The translations under genes and the position numbers were made by a program. The notes beneath the pieces were generated by a model that searched no databases, was not told the DNA's origin, and worked only from the letters and a program-made list of their open reading frames with translations. Of a DNA stretch of 64,000 nucleotides, positions 54,085 to 63,188 are shown one piece after another. Within the stretch, counting starts at the first letter, position 1, and the number at the start of each line of letters is the position of its first letter. Source of the stretch: an uncultured Eubacteriales bacterium (lineage in GTDB: Bacteria; Bacillota; Clostridia; Oscillospirales; CAG-272); assembly GCA_900549725.1 (NCBI GenBank), contig URPL01000008.1:1-64000 (forward strand), read 5' to 3'.

Positions 54085-54097
54085 AAGGAGTGAGACT

Positions 54098-56212
54098 ATG
54101 GTCAGAGAGGAATGGATCGTTCCGCAGTATCCGCAGGGTGAGATTGCGGCGCTGTGCGCAAAAACCGATCTTCTCCCTGCCATGGTCAAGGTTCTCTGGC
54201 AGCGGGATTGCCGCGATGCAAAAGCAATTTCCGATTTTCTTTCCCGCAGCAGCGATATTTTATATGACCCGTTTGCCATGACCGATATGGACCGCGCCGT
54301 TACGGTGCTCAAAGCAGCAATTTCGGACAGCACACATATCACGATCTATGGCGATTATGATGTGGACGGCGTTTCCGGCACGGCAATGCTGTATCGCTAT
54401 CTTTCAAAAAGCGGTGCCGTTGTGGATTGTTACATTCCGCACCGCGAAACGGATGGATACGGGCTGAACTGCGCTGCGATCGATCGATTGCAGGCACGCG
54501 GAACGCAGCTGATTGTCACCGTTGATAACGGCGCCGTAGCCTTTGATGAGGCGGAATATATTTATAAATGCGGCATGCGGTTGCTCATTACCGATCACCA
54601 TACCTGCACGGAGCAGCTGCCGCGTTGCGAAGCATTTTTAAACCCGCATCGGTCTGGCGAGACCTATCCCTTTGCAGATCTTGCGGGGGCGGGCGTTGTC
54701 TTCAAGCTGCTGTGCGCCATGGAAGCGGCGGATATTCCGCAGCGGGAAGATAAGATGATGCGTGTGCGGACGGTATGCATGAAATATTCGCTGCTTGCAA
54801 TGCTCGGCACGGTTGCCGATGTGATGCCGCTGCGCGATGAAAACCGCCTGATCGTTTCCATAGGTCTTAGGGAAGACCCGATGCAATGGTTGGGGTTTGC
54901 TTCTCTTTTATATGTTGTGCGCGCCGCTGTGACCAAAAAGGGCAGAGCCGTTCCGCCGCTCACTGCAGGCTTCGTTTCATTCTTTTTGGCACCTCGGCTC
55001 AATGTCGCAGGTCGCCTGGCATCTGCCGATCTTGCGCTTTCCCTGCTTTTGTGTGATTCTTTGCAGCAGGGGGATGCACTCGCGCAGGAGCTTTGCGCGC
55101 TGAATGCAAAACGGCAGGAGATCGAAACCGAGATTTTGCGGCAGGCAGAGGAGCAGATTCGAACGGCGCACGATCTGCACGAGGAGCGGATACTGATCCT
55201 GAGCAGCGTTGGCTGGAATCCCGGTGTGATCGGCATTGTCGCCTCCCGCATTACCGAAAAATACAGAAAGCCGACGATTCTGATTGCATTCCCGGAGGAT
55301 GCATCGGATGCCGTCGGCCATGGCTCGGGTCGCTCCGTGGAAGGGTTTTCTCTGATCGATGCCATCCGCTCCGCCTCCGTCTATTTGCAGGGGTGCGGCG
55401 GTCATGCGCTTGCGGCGGGGCTTACAATTAAAAAAGAGGATCTGCCTGCGTTTGCCGCCGCTATGCTCGCCAACGCGCGGCCGCTTTTGCCGCCGGGGAT
55501 TCCGCTGCGGCATGTCACTGCCGCATGCGAGTTGTCGCTTGACGAGGTGACTCTTCCGCTGGCGCAGCAGCTTTCCATGCTGGAGCCGTACGGCTGCGCC
55601 AATCACTGTCCGCTTTTTGTCGCCCGCAATGTGACATTGACGGAGATTTTGCCCGTCGGCGACGGAAAACACACCAAGTTCCGCCTGCGCTTTTCTACGC
55701 GAATGCTCACAGCGATGTATTTCGGACATTCGCCTTCACAGCTGCCGTTTGTCGCGGGGGACGAAGCGGATCTTTTATTCGCCATTGATATCAATCATTA
55801 CGGCGGACAGGATACCGTGCAGCTCCTGGTGAAAGGCATTGCTTTTCCAAAAGAGCAAAGAGAAGCGTTTGCACGGGAGATGGAGCCGTTTTTTGCATTT
55901 TGGCGCGATGTGCCGGACGATTATTTTGCGCTTATCCCAAACCGTGAGGAGTTTGCGCTCCTTTACCGCCATTTACGGGCAACCGCCCCGCTTGATACGG
56001 ACTATATGCAGCTTTCACGCCTGCTGCGCATTTCGGGTCCCGTTGTTGCAACGGCACTGTGTTGCTTTGAAGAGACCGGGCTTCTGGAGCCTTTTGCAAA
56101 GGAAGATCCGATTTTGTCGTTGAATCTGCGCGAGCATCACGGCAAGGTCGATCTGTTCGGGGCGCCGTCTCTTTCGAAAATCCGCACGCTGCTCAAAACG
56201 ACGGAAGAATGA
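54098..56212 (+). CDS. recJ: Single-stranded-DNA-specific exonuclease RecJ
   Basis: The 704-residue 5'-3' exonuclease acts in recombination and mismatch repair. DHH-family motifs are IYGDYDVDGVSGTAML (motif I), VTVDNGAVA, LLITDHHTC (motif III) and NPHRSGETYPFADLAGAGVVFK. The DHHA1 part has GHGSGRSVEGFSLIDAI and GGHALAAGL. The OB-fold and a C-terminal region follow. The start at 54098 follows GAAAGGAG; an earlier frame overlapping the RseC-like gene is rejected. Confidence 0.95.
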   Translation: MVREEWIVPQYPQGEIAALCAKTDLLPAMVKVLWQRDCRDAKAISDFLSRSSDILYDPFAMTDMDRAVTVLKAAISDSTHITIYGDYDVDGVSGTAMLYRYLSKSGAVVDCYIPHRETDGYGLNCAAIDRLQARGTQLIVTVDNGAVAFDEAEYIYKCGMRLLITDHHTCTEQLPRCEAFLNPHRSGETYPFADLAGAGVVFKLLCAMEAADIPQREDKMMRVRTVCMKYSLLAMLGTVADVMPLRDENRLIVSIGLREDPMQWLGFASLLYVVRAAVTKKGRAVPPLTAGFVSFFLAPRLNVAGRLASADLALSLLLCDSLQQGDALAQELCALNAKRQEIETEILRQAEEQIRTAHDLHEERILILSSVGWNPGVIGIVASRITEKYRKPTILIAFPEDASDAVGHGSGRSVEGFSLIDAIRSASVYLQGCGGHALAAGLTIKKEDLPAFAAAMLANARPLLPPGIPLRHVTAACELSLDEVTLPLAQQLSMLEPYGCANHCPLFVARNVTLTEILPVGDGKHTKFRLRFSTRMLTAMYFGHSPSQLPFVAGDEADLLFAIDINHYGGQDTVQLLVKGIAFPKEQREAFAREMEPFFAFWRDVPDDYFALIPNREEFALLYRHLRATAPLDTDYMQLSRLLRISGPVVATALCCFEETGLLEPFAKEDPILSLNLREHHGKVDLFGAPSLSKIRTLLKTTEE

Positions 56213-56243
56213 TTTGAAATAATGCTGAGAGTTAGGATACACT

Positions 56244-58436
56244 ATGCTTGACGGAATCGAAAAACTGTTATTTATTCTGAAAAAAACCGGAAAAAACTAC
56301 GACCTGGACAAAATCAACGCAGCCTATCTGTTTGCCAAAGAGGTGCACGAGGGGCAATTCCGCAACAGCGGAGAGGCTTATATCACGCATCCGGTAGCGG
56401 TTGCGGAAATTGTGGCAGGGCTTGAGCTTGACACGGATTCCATTTGCGCTGCGCTTTTGCATGATACGGTTGAGGACTGCCCGAATGTCACCGTGGATCT
56501 CATTCGCAAAAAGTTCGGCGATACGGTCGCCGATCTTGTGGACGGGCTGACAAAGCTTGTGCATATCCCGTTTGCCGATAAAGAAGAAGAGAGCATGGAA
56601 AATCTGCGCAAGATGCTGCTTGCCATGTCTAAAGATGTCCGTGTGATCTTTATCAAGCTGTGCGACCGCCTGCATAATATGCGCACCCTTTCCGCAAAGC
56701 CTGAAAATAAACAACGTATCACGGCGCTTGAGACCATGAACGTCTATGCGCCCCTGGCGCATCGCCTCGGTATGCAGCGCATCAAGCAGGAGCTGGAAAA
56801 TCTCGCGCTGCAATATCTCGACCCGATCGGATATGCCGAGGTCTATAATGACATTGAGCAAAAATACGGCGTGAACCGCGATTTTCTGGAAAACGCGCGC
56901 GCGCTCGTTGCGGAGAAGCTGACGGAAAACGGCATTCATTTTACCCTGGAGGGGCGCGTGAAGAGCGTTTACAGCCTTTATCGCAAAATGTATAATCAAA
57001 ATAAGAGCTTCGATGAAATTTATGACTTTTATGCATTGCGCATTATCGTGCAGACGGAGCTGGAATGCTATACGGTGCTCGGCATCATTCATGATACTTT
57101 CAAAAGCATGCCGGGCCGCTTTAAGGATTATATTTCAACGCCGAAGCCGAACCTGTATCGCTCCTTGCATACAACGGTTATCGGGCGCGGCGGGATTCCC
57201 TTTGAGGTGCAGATCCGCACGCAGCAGATGCATCAGATTGCGGAATACGGTGTCGCGGCGCATTGGAAATACAAGAGCGGGGACAGTTCCACCGTCGAGC
57301 TTGACAAAAAGCTGCAATGGATTGCAAAGCTGATTGATACGGAAAGCGACACGCGCGACCCGGATGAGTTCATGAGCGCGCTCAAAATCGATATCTTTCA
57401 GGACGAGGTGTTTGTTTTTACCCCCAAGGGCGATGTCATTGCATTGCCGCAGGGCGCGACGGTGATCGATTTTGCGTATTCCATCCATTCGCAGATCGGT
57501 AATAAGATGATCGGCGGCAAGATTAACGGTATGATCGTCCCCATCGACCGCATTCTGCAAAACGGCGAGATCGTTGAAATTCTGACCTCCTCCGCATCTC
57601 ACGGTCCCAGCCGCGATTGGCTGAAAATCGTGAAAACCAGCGAGGCACGCAATAAGATCCGCCAATGGTTCAAAAAAGAGAAGCGTACGGAAAATATTCA
57701 GGTCGGCAAAACAGAATGCGAGCGCGAGCTCAAGCGCTGCGGCGTTGCCTTGACCGAGGCACAGCGCACAGAGCTTTTGGATTCTATCTGCCACCGCCTT
57801 GGCATGAATGAAATAGAAGACCTTTATAATACGATCGGCTACGGCGGAATTTCCATGCAAAAGGTCACTGTCAAGCTCAGAGACGAGCTTGAAAAGCTTT
57901 CAAAAAGCGACAGCGAACCGCAAATTACCGATGTATCCCAGGTGCAGCTTTCCGAAAAGGAGACACGGCAAAATCACGGCACAATCATTGTAGACGGGGT
58001 TGAGGGCTGCGCCGTGAAATTTGCCAAGTGCTGCAGCCCGCTGCCGGGGGATCGTGTGGTCGGGTTTGTCACGCGCGGCTTCAATATCTCCATTCATAAA
58101 ACTGATTGCCCGAACCTGGTCCGCATGATGCAGGAGGAGGCAGCCGACCGCTTTAAGGCGGCGCATTGGGTCAGCGGCGGCGCTGCCGTCCAGAAATCCG
58201 TATTTGAGGCAAGCCTTTCCATCACGGCTATGGATACTCTCGGCCTGGTTGCGGATATTACCGCGGCGCTTGCCGATATGCGCGTGAATATCATGCAGAT
58301 CAATGCGCAAAAGAAAACCGGCAACGATGAGGTTATTATCGGGCTGACGGTGCAATGCAAAAATGTTGATCACCTGTCGTCCATCATTTCAAGGCTGCGC
58401 AGCATTCGCGATGTCGAATATGTCAGCCGTGCATAA
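56244..58436 (+). CDS. relA: Bifunctional (p)ppGpp synthetase/hydrolase
   Basis: The 730-residue stringent-response enzyme has the HD hydrolase domain (about 25-200) with YITHPVAVAEI and LLHDTVEDC, so hydrolysis is likely intact. The synthetase domain (about 230-350) has YDFYALRIIV and PNLYRSLHTTVIG. The TGS domain includes VFTPKGDVIALPQGATVIDFAY, followed by the zinc-finger-like CCSPLPGD segment and a C-terminal ACT domain. It is 12 bases upstream of dtd, a pairing common in Bacillota. Confidence 0.96.
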   Translation: MLDGIEKLLFILKKTGKNYDLDKINAAYLFAKEVHEGQFRNSGEAYITHPVAVAEIVAGLELDTDSICAALLHDTVEDCPNVTVDLIRKKFGDTVADLVDGLTKLVHIPFADKEEESMENLRKMLLAMSKDVRVIFIKLCDRLHNMRTLSAKPENKQRITALETMNVYAPLAHRLGMQRIKQELENLALQYLDPIGYAEVYNDIEQKYGVNRDFLENARALVAEKLTENGIHFTLEGRVKSVYSLYRKMYNQNKSFDEIYDFYALRIIVQTELECYTVLGIIHDTFKSMPGRFKDYISTPKPNLYRSLHTTVIGRGGIPFEVQIRTQQMHQIAEYGVAAHWKYKSGDSSTVELDKKLQWIAKLIDTESDTRDPDEFMSALKIDIFQDEVFVFTPKGDVIALPQGATVIDFAYSIHSQIGNKMIGGKINGMIVPIDRILQNGEIVEILTSSASHGPSRDWLKIVKTSEARNKIRQWFKKEKRTENIQVGKTECERELKRCGVALTEAQRTELLDSICHRLGMNEIEDLYNTIGYGGISMQKVTVKLRDELEKLSKSDSEPQITDVSQVQLSEKETRQNHGTIIVDGVEGCAVKFAKCCSPLPGDRVVGFVTRGFNISIHKTDCPNLVRMMQEEAADRFKAAHWVSGGAAVQKSVFEASLSITAMDTLGLVADITAALADMRVNIMQINAQKKTGNDEVIIGLTVQCKNVDHLSSIISRLRSIRDVEYVSRA

Positions 58437-58448
58437 CGGAGGAAAGCG

Positions 58449-58910
58449 ATGCGCGCAGTGATACAACGGGTGGATCGCGCAACGGTCTTAGTCGGCGGAG
58501 AAGTCGTCGGCACCTGTGAGAAAGGCTTTTTGATTTTGCTCGGTATCGGGAAAGACGATACGGAGCAAAGCGCAAAACTGCTTGCAGAAAAGGTTTCAAA
58601 GCTACGGGTCTTTTCCGATGCGGCGGGAAAGATGAATCGCTCCTTGCTTGACCTTGGCTATTCCGTTTTGCTTATCTCCCAGTTTACGCTTTTTGCTGAC
58701 ACAAGCCACGGAAACCGGCCTTCTTTTTTTGATTCCGCACCGCCGCAACTTGCAGAGCCGCTGTATCTTCTCTTCGGAAAGCTCCTGGAGGAGAAGGGAG
58801 TGGCAGTTGGCTATGGTAGCTTCGGTTCAGACATGACGATAGAAGCTGCGCTGCAGGGCCCCGTAACAATTATTCTGGATACCGACACCATGCAAAAGAA
58901 GCAGGTATAA
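58449..58910 (+). CDS. dtd: D-aminoacyl-tRNA deacylase
   Basis: The 153-residue homodimeric enzyme removes D-amino acids from mischarged tRNA. It starts MRAVIQRVDRATVLVGGEVVG and has the LLISQFTLFADTSHGNRPSF motif. The C-terminal QGPVTIILDT contains the Gly-cisPro pair used in chiral selection. The usual Asn-Ser-Gly-Pro is replaced by Leu-Gln-Gly-Pro. Full length. It is the last gene of the run from 52025. Confidence 0.95.
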   Translation: MRAVIQRVDRATVLVGGEVVGTCEKGFLILLGIGKDDTEQSAKLLAEKVSKLRVFSDAAGKMNRSLLDLGYSVLLISQFTLFADTSHGNRPSFFDSAPPQLAEPLYLLFGKLLEEKGVAVGYGSFGSDMTIEAALQGPVTIILDTDTMQKKQV

Positions 58911-58957
58911 TACTCCAAAAATCTTTTCTGTAAAAATGACAAGCGGATCGGAACTGA

Positions 58958-59308
58958 TATAATCCCATAGAACAGACGCCTGAAAAAACAAAAAGATTTG
59001 AAGGGCGTCAGGGCGCGTCGTATACAAACACATTTTGTAATCCCATCAAGCAGGTGGGCACGCATACCTATCGGCTTGCGCATTTGCTCAGGGACAACGG
59101 TTTTTCGGTATATGTCAAAGATATGGTTTATTTTGCAAATCCCAAAACCGTGATCCGGTTTTTGGAAGCACCGTCAAAGACGCCGGTTTTTTCTGCGCTT
59201 GCAAATACGCCGGAAGAGCTTTTGCGGGCAATTACAGACACCGGCGAGCCTCTCGCAGCTTCCGAATGCAAAGCCATCTGTGCTTTTTTGGATGGCTATA
59301 CGGCATAA
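58958..59308 (+). pseudogene. Remnant of a NERD-domain protein
   Basis: An open frame of 116 codons from an upstream stop to 59308 contains TFCNPIKQ, followed by a VKDMVYFANPKTVIRF strand and a TPVFSALANTPEELLRAI end, matching the second half of a NERD (nuclease-related) domain. No ATG start or good ribosome binding site is present; only a GTG at 59054 could open the last 84 codons. The N-terminal half, with its first catalytic residues, is missing. The 463-base stretch 58911-59373 holds nothing else except this fragment and a terminator. The family call is moderate and the decay is inference. Confidence 0.45.
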
Positions 59309-59322
59309 ATACAGAAAACTTA

Positions 59323-59356
59323 AGGGCGGAATGGTAATACATTCCGCCCTGTTTCT
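59323..59356. terminator. Hairpin terminator, possibly bidirectional
   Basis: AGGGCGGAATG (59323-59333) pairs with CATTCCGCCCT (59340-59350), with GTTTCTGT on the plus side and TTAAGTTTTCTG on the minus side. It lies between the NERD remnant and the SPOCS/LysM gene. The T-runs are interrupted. Confidence 0.6.
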
Positions 59357-59373
59357 GTAAAAATGAAAGGGAA

Positions 59374-60917
59374 TCAGGGAATGAGAAGGATATGTGCCGC
59401 GTCGTCCGCGGCAACTTTTTCAGCCGTTTTGGGGAGTTTATTTGCCGCGCGCAATAGCTCCGGGTCGGTATGATATTGCTTTGCAATCTCATAAATATCC
59501 TCGCCGTTTTGCGCATAATACAAAAGAAGCGTATCGCTTTGCCGCGGCGGATAGCTCTCGGTTGCATCGGCACGCAGGCTGCACAGCGCCGTGACCTCGA
59601 TCACTTTTTTTGCGCACAGCGCAAGCTCGAGCTCACATCGCACATCGATCCCGTCTGTGCCCGCATCGCCCTGCACGGAGGATACGGCGGCAAAGCAAAG
59701 CACCTCGCTTGTTTGTTCCCCTTCTGTGGTGCGGCATGCCGTTTTGTATTTGAACGGAATTTCCGCCCCGAATGCCTCCGGCTTTCCCGTTTCGTTTTGA
59801 TATAAGCCGTGCAGCGAAACGATGCCGTTGCAGATGAGCTGATCGTCCTCAACGGTGCTGCTCTTATAGTCCGCCGAAGCATCAATGCAGAGGATTTTTT
59901 TACGGGGGATTCCGTTTTTGTGCTGCCGCTCAGCGTGAGCGCACTTTTTGTGCACAGGCAAAGCTCCTCGCAGCGCAGCGGCGCATAGTCGGCTTTGAGC
60001 GGGCAGTTCGCGGAAAAAGCATCTACCGTGATCTGCATCGGCGTATTCTGAAAGCAGGTGCATTCAATGTGTAAAAGCGCATCGATTTCAACCACACGCA
60101 TCTGTCCCATATTGTCCGGTGCGCTTTGCACGGATTTGGAGCACAGCGTGCTTTGTGCAAAGCAGCTCATTTTTGGGGAAGCCTCGGCAATAGGGATCAG
60201 CCCCTCGGTTTGCACCGTTTGCGAATAGCTGTAATATTCGCCGTCGCTTCCTTTGTAAAAGAGCAGAACACGGCACGGCGCGCTGTATTCAATCCCGCCC
60301 TGTTGCATCGTTGTTTTCGGCGGGAGCGGGGTCAGCGTTGTATCAAGCAGCGTTTCGATTTCCGGATAGTTCCCGGGCAGCACAAGATCTGCGCCGAGCT
60401 TTGCATCGCGGTCTTCGCCGGCAAGCATTCGGCAGCCGGTGACGCTGTGCTTGCGCTGCATGATCTTGCCGCAGGCATCTGCATCGCCCTCAAGCTTTGC
60501 CTCTGTGCAGGGCGGCTCATAGCGGCAGAGCTCCGTACGCACCTGCGCGCGCAGCATCAGCTTGCGCGGCGTCGCAACGCGGCATGAAACACCTTCCGCT
60601 TTCTGCCCGATGCGCACAATGCTTTGCGGCGTGAGGTGCTCTGCCTTGCAGTTTATCTCATAGGGCAGGGTGATCTGCCTTGTGAAAATTTCACCGTCCG
60701 GCGAAAAATAAACCACGGTAAAAACAACATTCCCGCGGCAGCAGAGCGCTGCGCTTTCCATGCTGTGCTGCTGCGGCAGCAAAACGGCGTCCACCTTGGC
60801 GATTTTTTCAATATCCTGCAGATAATCCGGGAGAATATCTTCACAGCTGACGGCGGTATTTTCCCGCAGAGTTTCTTCTTTGGTATAGCATTTTACAGTT
60901 TCGGTTGCCGTTTCCAT
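59374..60917 (-). pseudogene. SPOCS (DUF3794)/LysM spore coat-type protein, frame broken at an A7 tract
   Basis: Two frames together encode one protein of 514 residues. The first (60917 to about 59900) starts METATETVKCYTKEE after GGAGG and contains two SPOCS-type domains. The second continues as ILCIDASADYKSS to a C-terminal LysM domain (DTLLLYYAQNGEDIYEIAKQYHTDPELL) and stops at 59374. This domain order matches SipL-like coat morphogenetic proteins. The break lies at a run of seven A on the coding strand (59895-59901). Without a shift the first frame runs on for about 95 Arg/Ala-rich residues unlike any SPOCS protein. It may be a lesion, an assembly error or slippage: the A_AAA_AAA heptamer is in the correct phase for a -1 shift. 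Confidence 0.75.
59895..59901 (-). other. A7 slippery heptamer at the frame junction
   Basis: In the first frame the codons read GTA AAA AAA TCC. A -1 slip on A_AAA_AAA gives AAA AAA ATC CTC, which is exactly the second frame and restores the SPOCS domain. Confidence 0.7.
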
Positions 60918-60978
60918 GGCTCAGTCCTCCGCTTTGGTTGATTTTGTACCAATGTATGAGAGGATGTCCCCGGATAGA

Positions 60979-61012
60979 ACAAAAGCGGCGATGCCCCCGG
61001 GGGAGCATCGCC
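60979..61012 (-). terminator. Terminator after the antiporter gene
   Basis: On the minus strand GGCGATGC (61005-61012) pairs with GCATCGCC (60987-60994) and is followed by GCTTTTGTT. It separates the antiporter gene from the SPOCS/LysM gene. Confidence 0.75.
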
Positions 61013-61030
61013 GTGCGTGCCGATATTCGG

Positions 61031-62305
61031 TTATTGCTTTTTGTTCGGTGTGCGCGCGTTTGTTGCGCCGCCAAGCGTTACATCCCCCGCCTTGATGAGT
61101 GACATTTTGGTCAGCAACGGACCAATCAGCTCATAAATCAAAACGGAGAACAAAACAATGTTGCGAATCAGCTGCGCCTCCGCGCCGCCAAGCTCCTGCG
61201 CGGTGAGGGTCATACCGAGTGCCACGCCCGCCTGCGGCAGCAGCGTGATGCCGAGGTATTTTTGAATGGTTTTGGAGCAGCCCGTTGCTTTTGCGCCGCC
61301 GAACGCGCCGATGTATTTTCCGAGCGAGCGCGCCAGAATATAAAGAATACCGATCAGCACAACCGTGCCGTCCGTTAAAACGGAGAGGTCCAGCTCAGCT
61401 CCGCTGATAACGAAGAACAGGACAAACAGCGGCCCTGTCCAGCGGTCGCAGCGGTCCATCAGTTCTTCCGAAAAATCACACAGATTGCAGAACACCGTGC
61501 CGAGCATCATGCAGGTCAGCAATGCGGAAAATCCGATCTCCACCGCGCCGATGCGGACGGTGAGCATGGAAAGCGCCACGGCGAGAATCACAAAGGCAAT
61601 GGAGAGGGAAAGGCGCTTGCTGCGGGATTTGAAGAAACGTTCGGTAAATGTGAGCAAATAGCCCATGAGGGCACCGAGCAGCAAAGAGCCTGCAATTTCA
61701 ATCAGCGGGTTGACCAGAATGGAAACCAGATCAACCGTGCCGCTTGCCAGAGCTTTTGCAATGCCGAAGGAAACGGCGAATACAACAAGGCCGACGGCGT
61801 CGTCCAGTGCAACAATGGGCAGCAAAAGGTCAGTCAGGGGCCCCTTGGCTTTATATTGCCGCACGACCATCAGCGTTGCCGCAGGTGCGGTTGCGGCGGC
61901 AATGGCGCCGAGCGTAATGGCGGCGGGCAGGGTGATTTTATCGGAGAAGACAAAGCATGCGCCGATGAGCACCGTGTCTACAAGCACCGTTGCCGCAAGC
62001 GCCTGCACAATTCCGATGATGACAGCCTGTTTTCCCGTTTGCTGCAGGGAAGAAAGGCGAAATTCGTTTCCGATGGCAAAGGCGATGAAGCCCAGCGCCA
62101 CATTGGAGAAAAGATCCAGCCCCTCCACCTGCGCAAGGCTCTGAAAGCCGATTCCCTCAATGCCGAGATGCCCGAGGCAAAACGGGCCGATGAGAATACC
62201 GGTGATCAGATAAGCGGTGACCGCCGGCAATTTGCACAGTTTGGCAAGACGGGACATAAACAGCCCCAAAAGCACTGCGAGAGAAAGGGAAAGCAAGGTT
62301 GTCAT
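61031..62305 (-). CDS. CPA2-type cation:proton antiporter
   Basis: The 424-residue membrane protein has about 12 helices of the KefB/NhaA-like Na+/H+ exchanger fold. Visible features are the N-terminal PAVTAYLITGILIGP, FIAFAIGNEF, the helix-breaking AAITLGAIAAATAPAATL segment, and VALDDAVGLVVF with the paired aspartates. The last segment includes LGITLLPQAGVALGM. It lacks TrkA/RCK domains. It probably exchanges Na+ or K+ for H+. It is 16 bases downstream of thiT on the same strand, so may be co-transcribed. Confidence 0.92.
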   Translation of the reverse strand: MTTLLSLSLAVLLGLFMSRLAKLCKLPAVTAYLITGILIGPFCLGHLGIEGIGFQSLAQVEGLDLFSNVALGFIAFAIGNEFRLSSLQQTGKQAVIIGIVQALAATVLVDTVLIGACFVFSDKITLPAAITLGAIAAATAPAATLMVVRQYKAKGPLTDLLLPIVALDDAVGLVVFAVSFGIAKALASGTVDLVSILVNPLIEIAGSLLLGALMGYLLTFTERFFKSRSKRLSLSIAFVILAVALSMLTVRIGAVEIGFSALLTCMMLGTVFCNLCDFSEELMDRCDRWTGPLFVLFFVISGAELDLSVLTDGTVVLIGILYILARSLGKYIGAFGGAKATGCSKTIQKYLGITLLPQAGVALGMTLTAQELGGAEAQLIRNIVLFSVLIYELIGPLLTKMSLIKAGDVTLGGATNARTPNKKQ

Positions 62306-62321
62306 AAAAGCACCCGATTTC

Positions 62322-62966
62322 TTAAGAATTCCGTTCCGTCAGCTTTTTGACCTTGGAGATCGGCAGGCAAAGCAGAACGGTGATGATGATTTCCGGAATC
62401 ATATAGGTTCCGTTATAAATGACAGAATACAAAAATGCAAGCATATTGCCGCTGAAATGGGAAAGCATATATGCGCCGAAGGCACCGATGGAATCCTGCG
62501 TGAAGAACCATTCCGCCCAGGCACCGAAGAACAGGAATCCGGAGAGAATGTGGGAGAGATACCGCAGCGAGAGCGCAACCAGCGCGCCGAGCATGAGCGC
62601 GGGCGTCGGCTTTAATTTATTGCGGAACATGCCGCCAAGGCCGATGACCGTATACGCGACGACATAATCAAGCAGGATGATGCAGATCGCGTTAAACAGA
62701 GGCTGCCGTTCATCCCCGGGCAGGAACATGGCGGAAACCGTGTGAAAGCCGAGCAGAATATTTGCAACGGAAAACACAAAGCCTGCGAGCAGGCCTGCTT
62801 TGACGCCTCTGCGCCAGGAATAATAGACGATCGGCAGCATGGAGGCAATCGTGATGCCGCCGCCGAAGGGCAGGGAAAACGGTTGGAAAAGCGACAGAAT
62901 AACCGCCATTGCAACAAGAATGGCGCCCTCCGTCAGAACGCGGACCTTTGAGGTTGTTTGACTCAT
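62322..62966 (-). CDS. thiT: Thiamine ECF-transporter substrate-binding protein ThiT
   Basis: The 214-residue membrane protein has six helices and the ThiT pattern: VLTEGAILVAMAVILSLFQPFSLPFGGGITIASMLPIVYYSWRRG (read in two parts), LSHFSGNMLAFLYSVIYNG and the C-terminal ILPIS-like end. It captures thiamine and works with the shared ECF module encoded elsewhere. The start at 62966 follows AAAGGAG. A TPP riboswitch and terminator precede it, so expression should fall when thiamine pyrophosphate is plentiful. Confidence 0.95.
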   Translation of the reverse strand: MSQTTSKVRVLTEGAILVAMAVILSLFQPFSLPFGGGITIASMLPIVYYSWRRGVKAGLLAGFVFSVANILLGFHTVSAMFLPGDERQPLFNAICIILLDYVVAYTVIGLGGMFRNKLKPTPALMLGALVALSLRYLSHILSGFLFFGAWAEWFFTQDSIGAFGAYMLSHFSGNMLAFLYSVIYNGTYMIPEIIITVLLCLPISKVKKLTERNS

Positions 62967-62991
62967 GATGTTACACTCCTTTTTTTCTTTG

Positions 62992-63022
62992 AAAAACCGC
63001 ACAGGATGACACCCGTGCGGTT
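62992..63022 (-). terminator. Terminator of the TPP riboswitch
   Basis: On the minus strand AACCGCAC (63015-63022) pairs with GTGCGGTT (62995-63002) and is followed by a run of T to 62992. It lies between the TPP aptamer and thiT. Confidence 0.88.
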
Positions 63023-63035
63023 CACTTTCCGAAAA

Positions 63036-63120
63036 GAAGTCTCCCTACGCCGGTATTACCCAGGATCAGGTCAAAGGGTTCGAAAAAAGCTTCGTCTCAG
63101 CCATGCGGCACCCCCGACAT
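63036..63120 (-). promoter_or_regulatory. TPP riboswitch controlling thiT
   Basis: On the minus strand the conserved THI-box pieces occur in order: GGGGGTGCCGCATGGCTGAGA, then ACCCTTTGACCTGATC, then GGGTAATACCGGCGTAGGGA (written here in parts under the length limit). The aptamer is followed by a terminator and the thiT start. Confidence 0.96.
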
Positions 63121-63142
63121 CCGTATGCGATTTTCGATTGGT

Positions 63143-63171
63143 ATTATAGCATGAAGCAGGCGCCGTGTCAA
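63143..63171 (-). promoter_or_regulatory. Promoter of the TPP riboswitch-thiT unit
   Basis: On the minus strand TTGACA (63166-63171), 17-base spacer and TATAAT (63143-63148), a full consensus match, just upstream of the aptamer. Confidence 0.92.
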
Positions 63172-63188
63172 GAAAAAGCCGTGAAATT

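Noticed and set aside
59601..59900. Unshifted C-terminal tail of the SPOCS frame as genuine protein
   Set aside because: The tail is Arg/Ala-rich with no SPOCS features, while the -1 frame restores the domain and adds a LysM motif.
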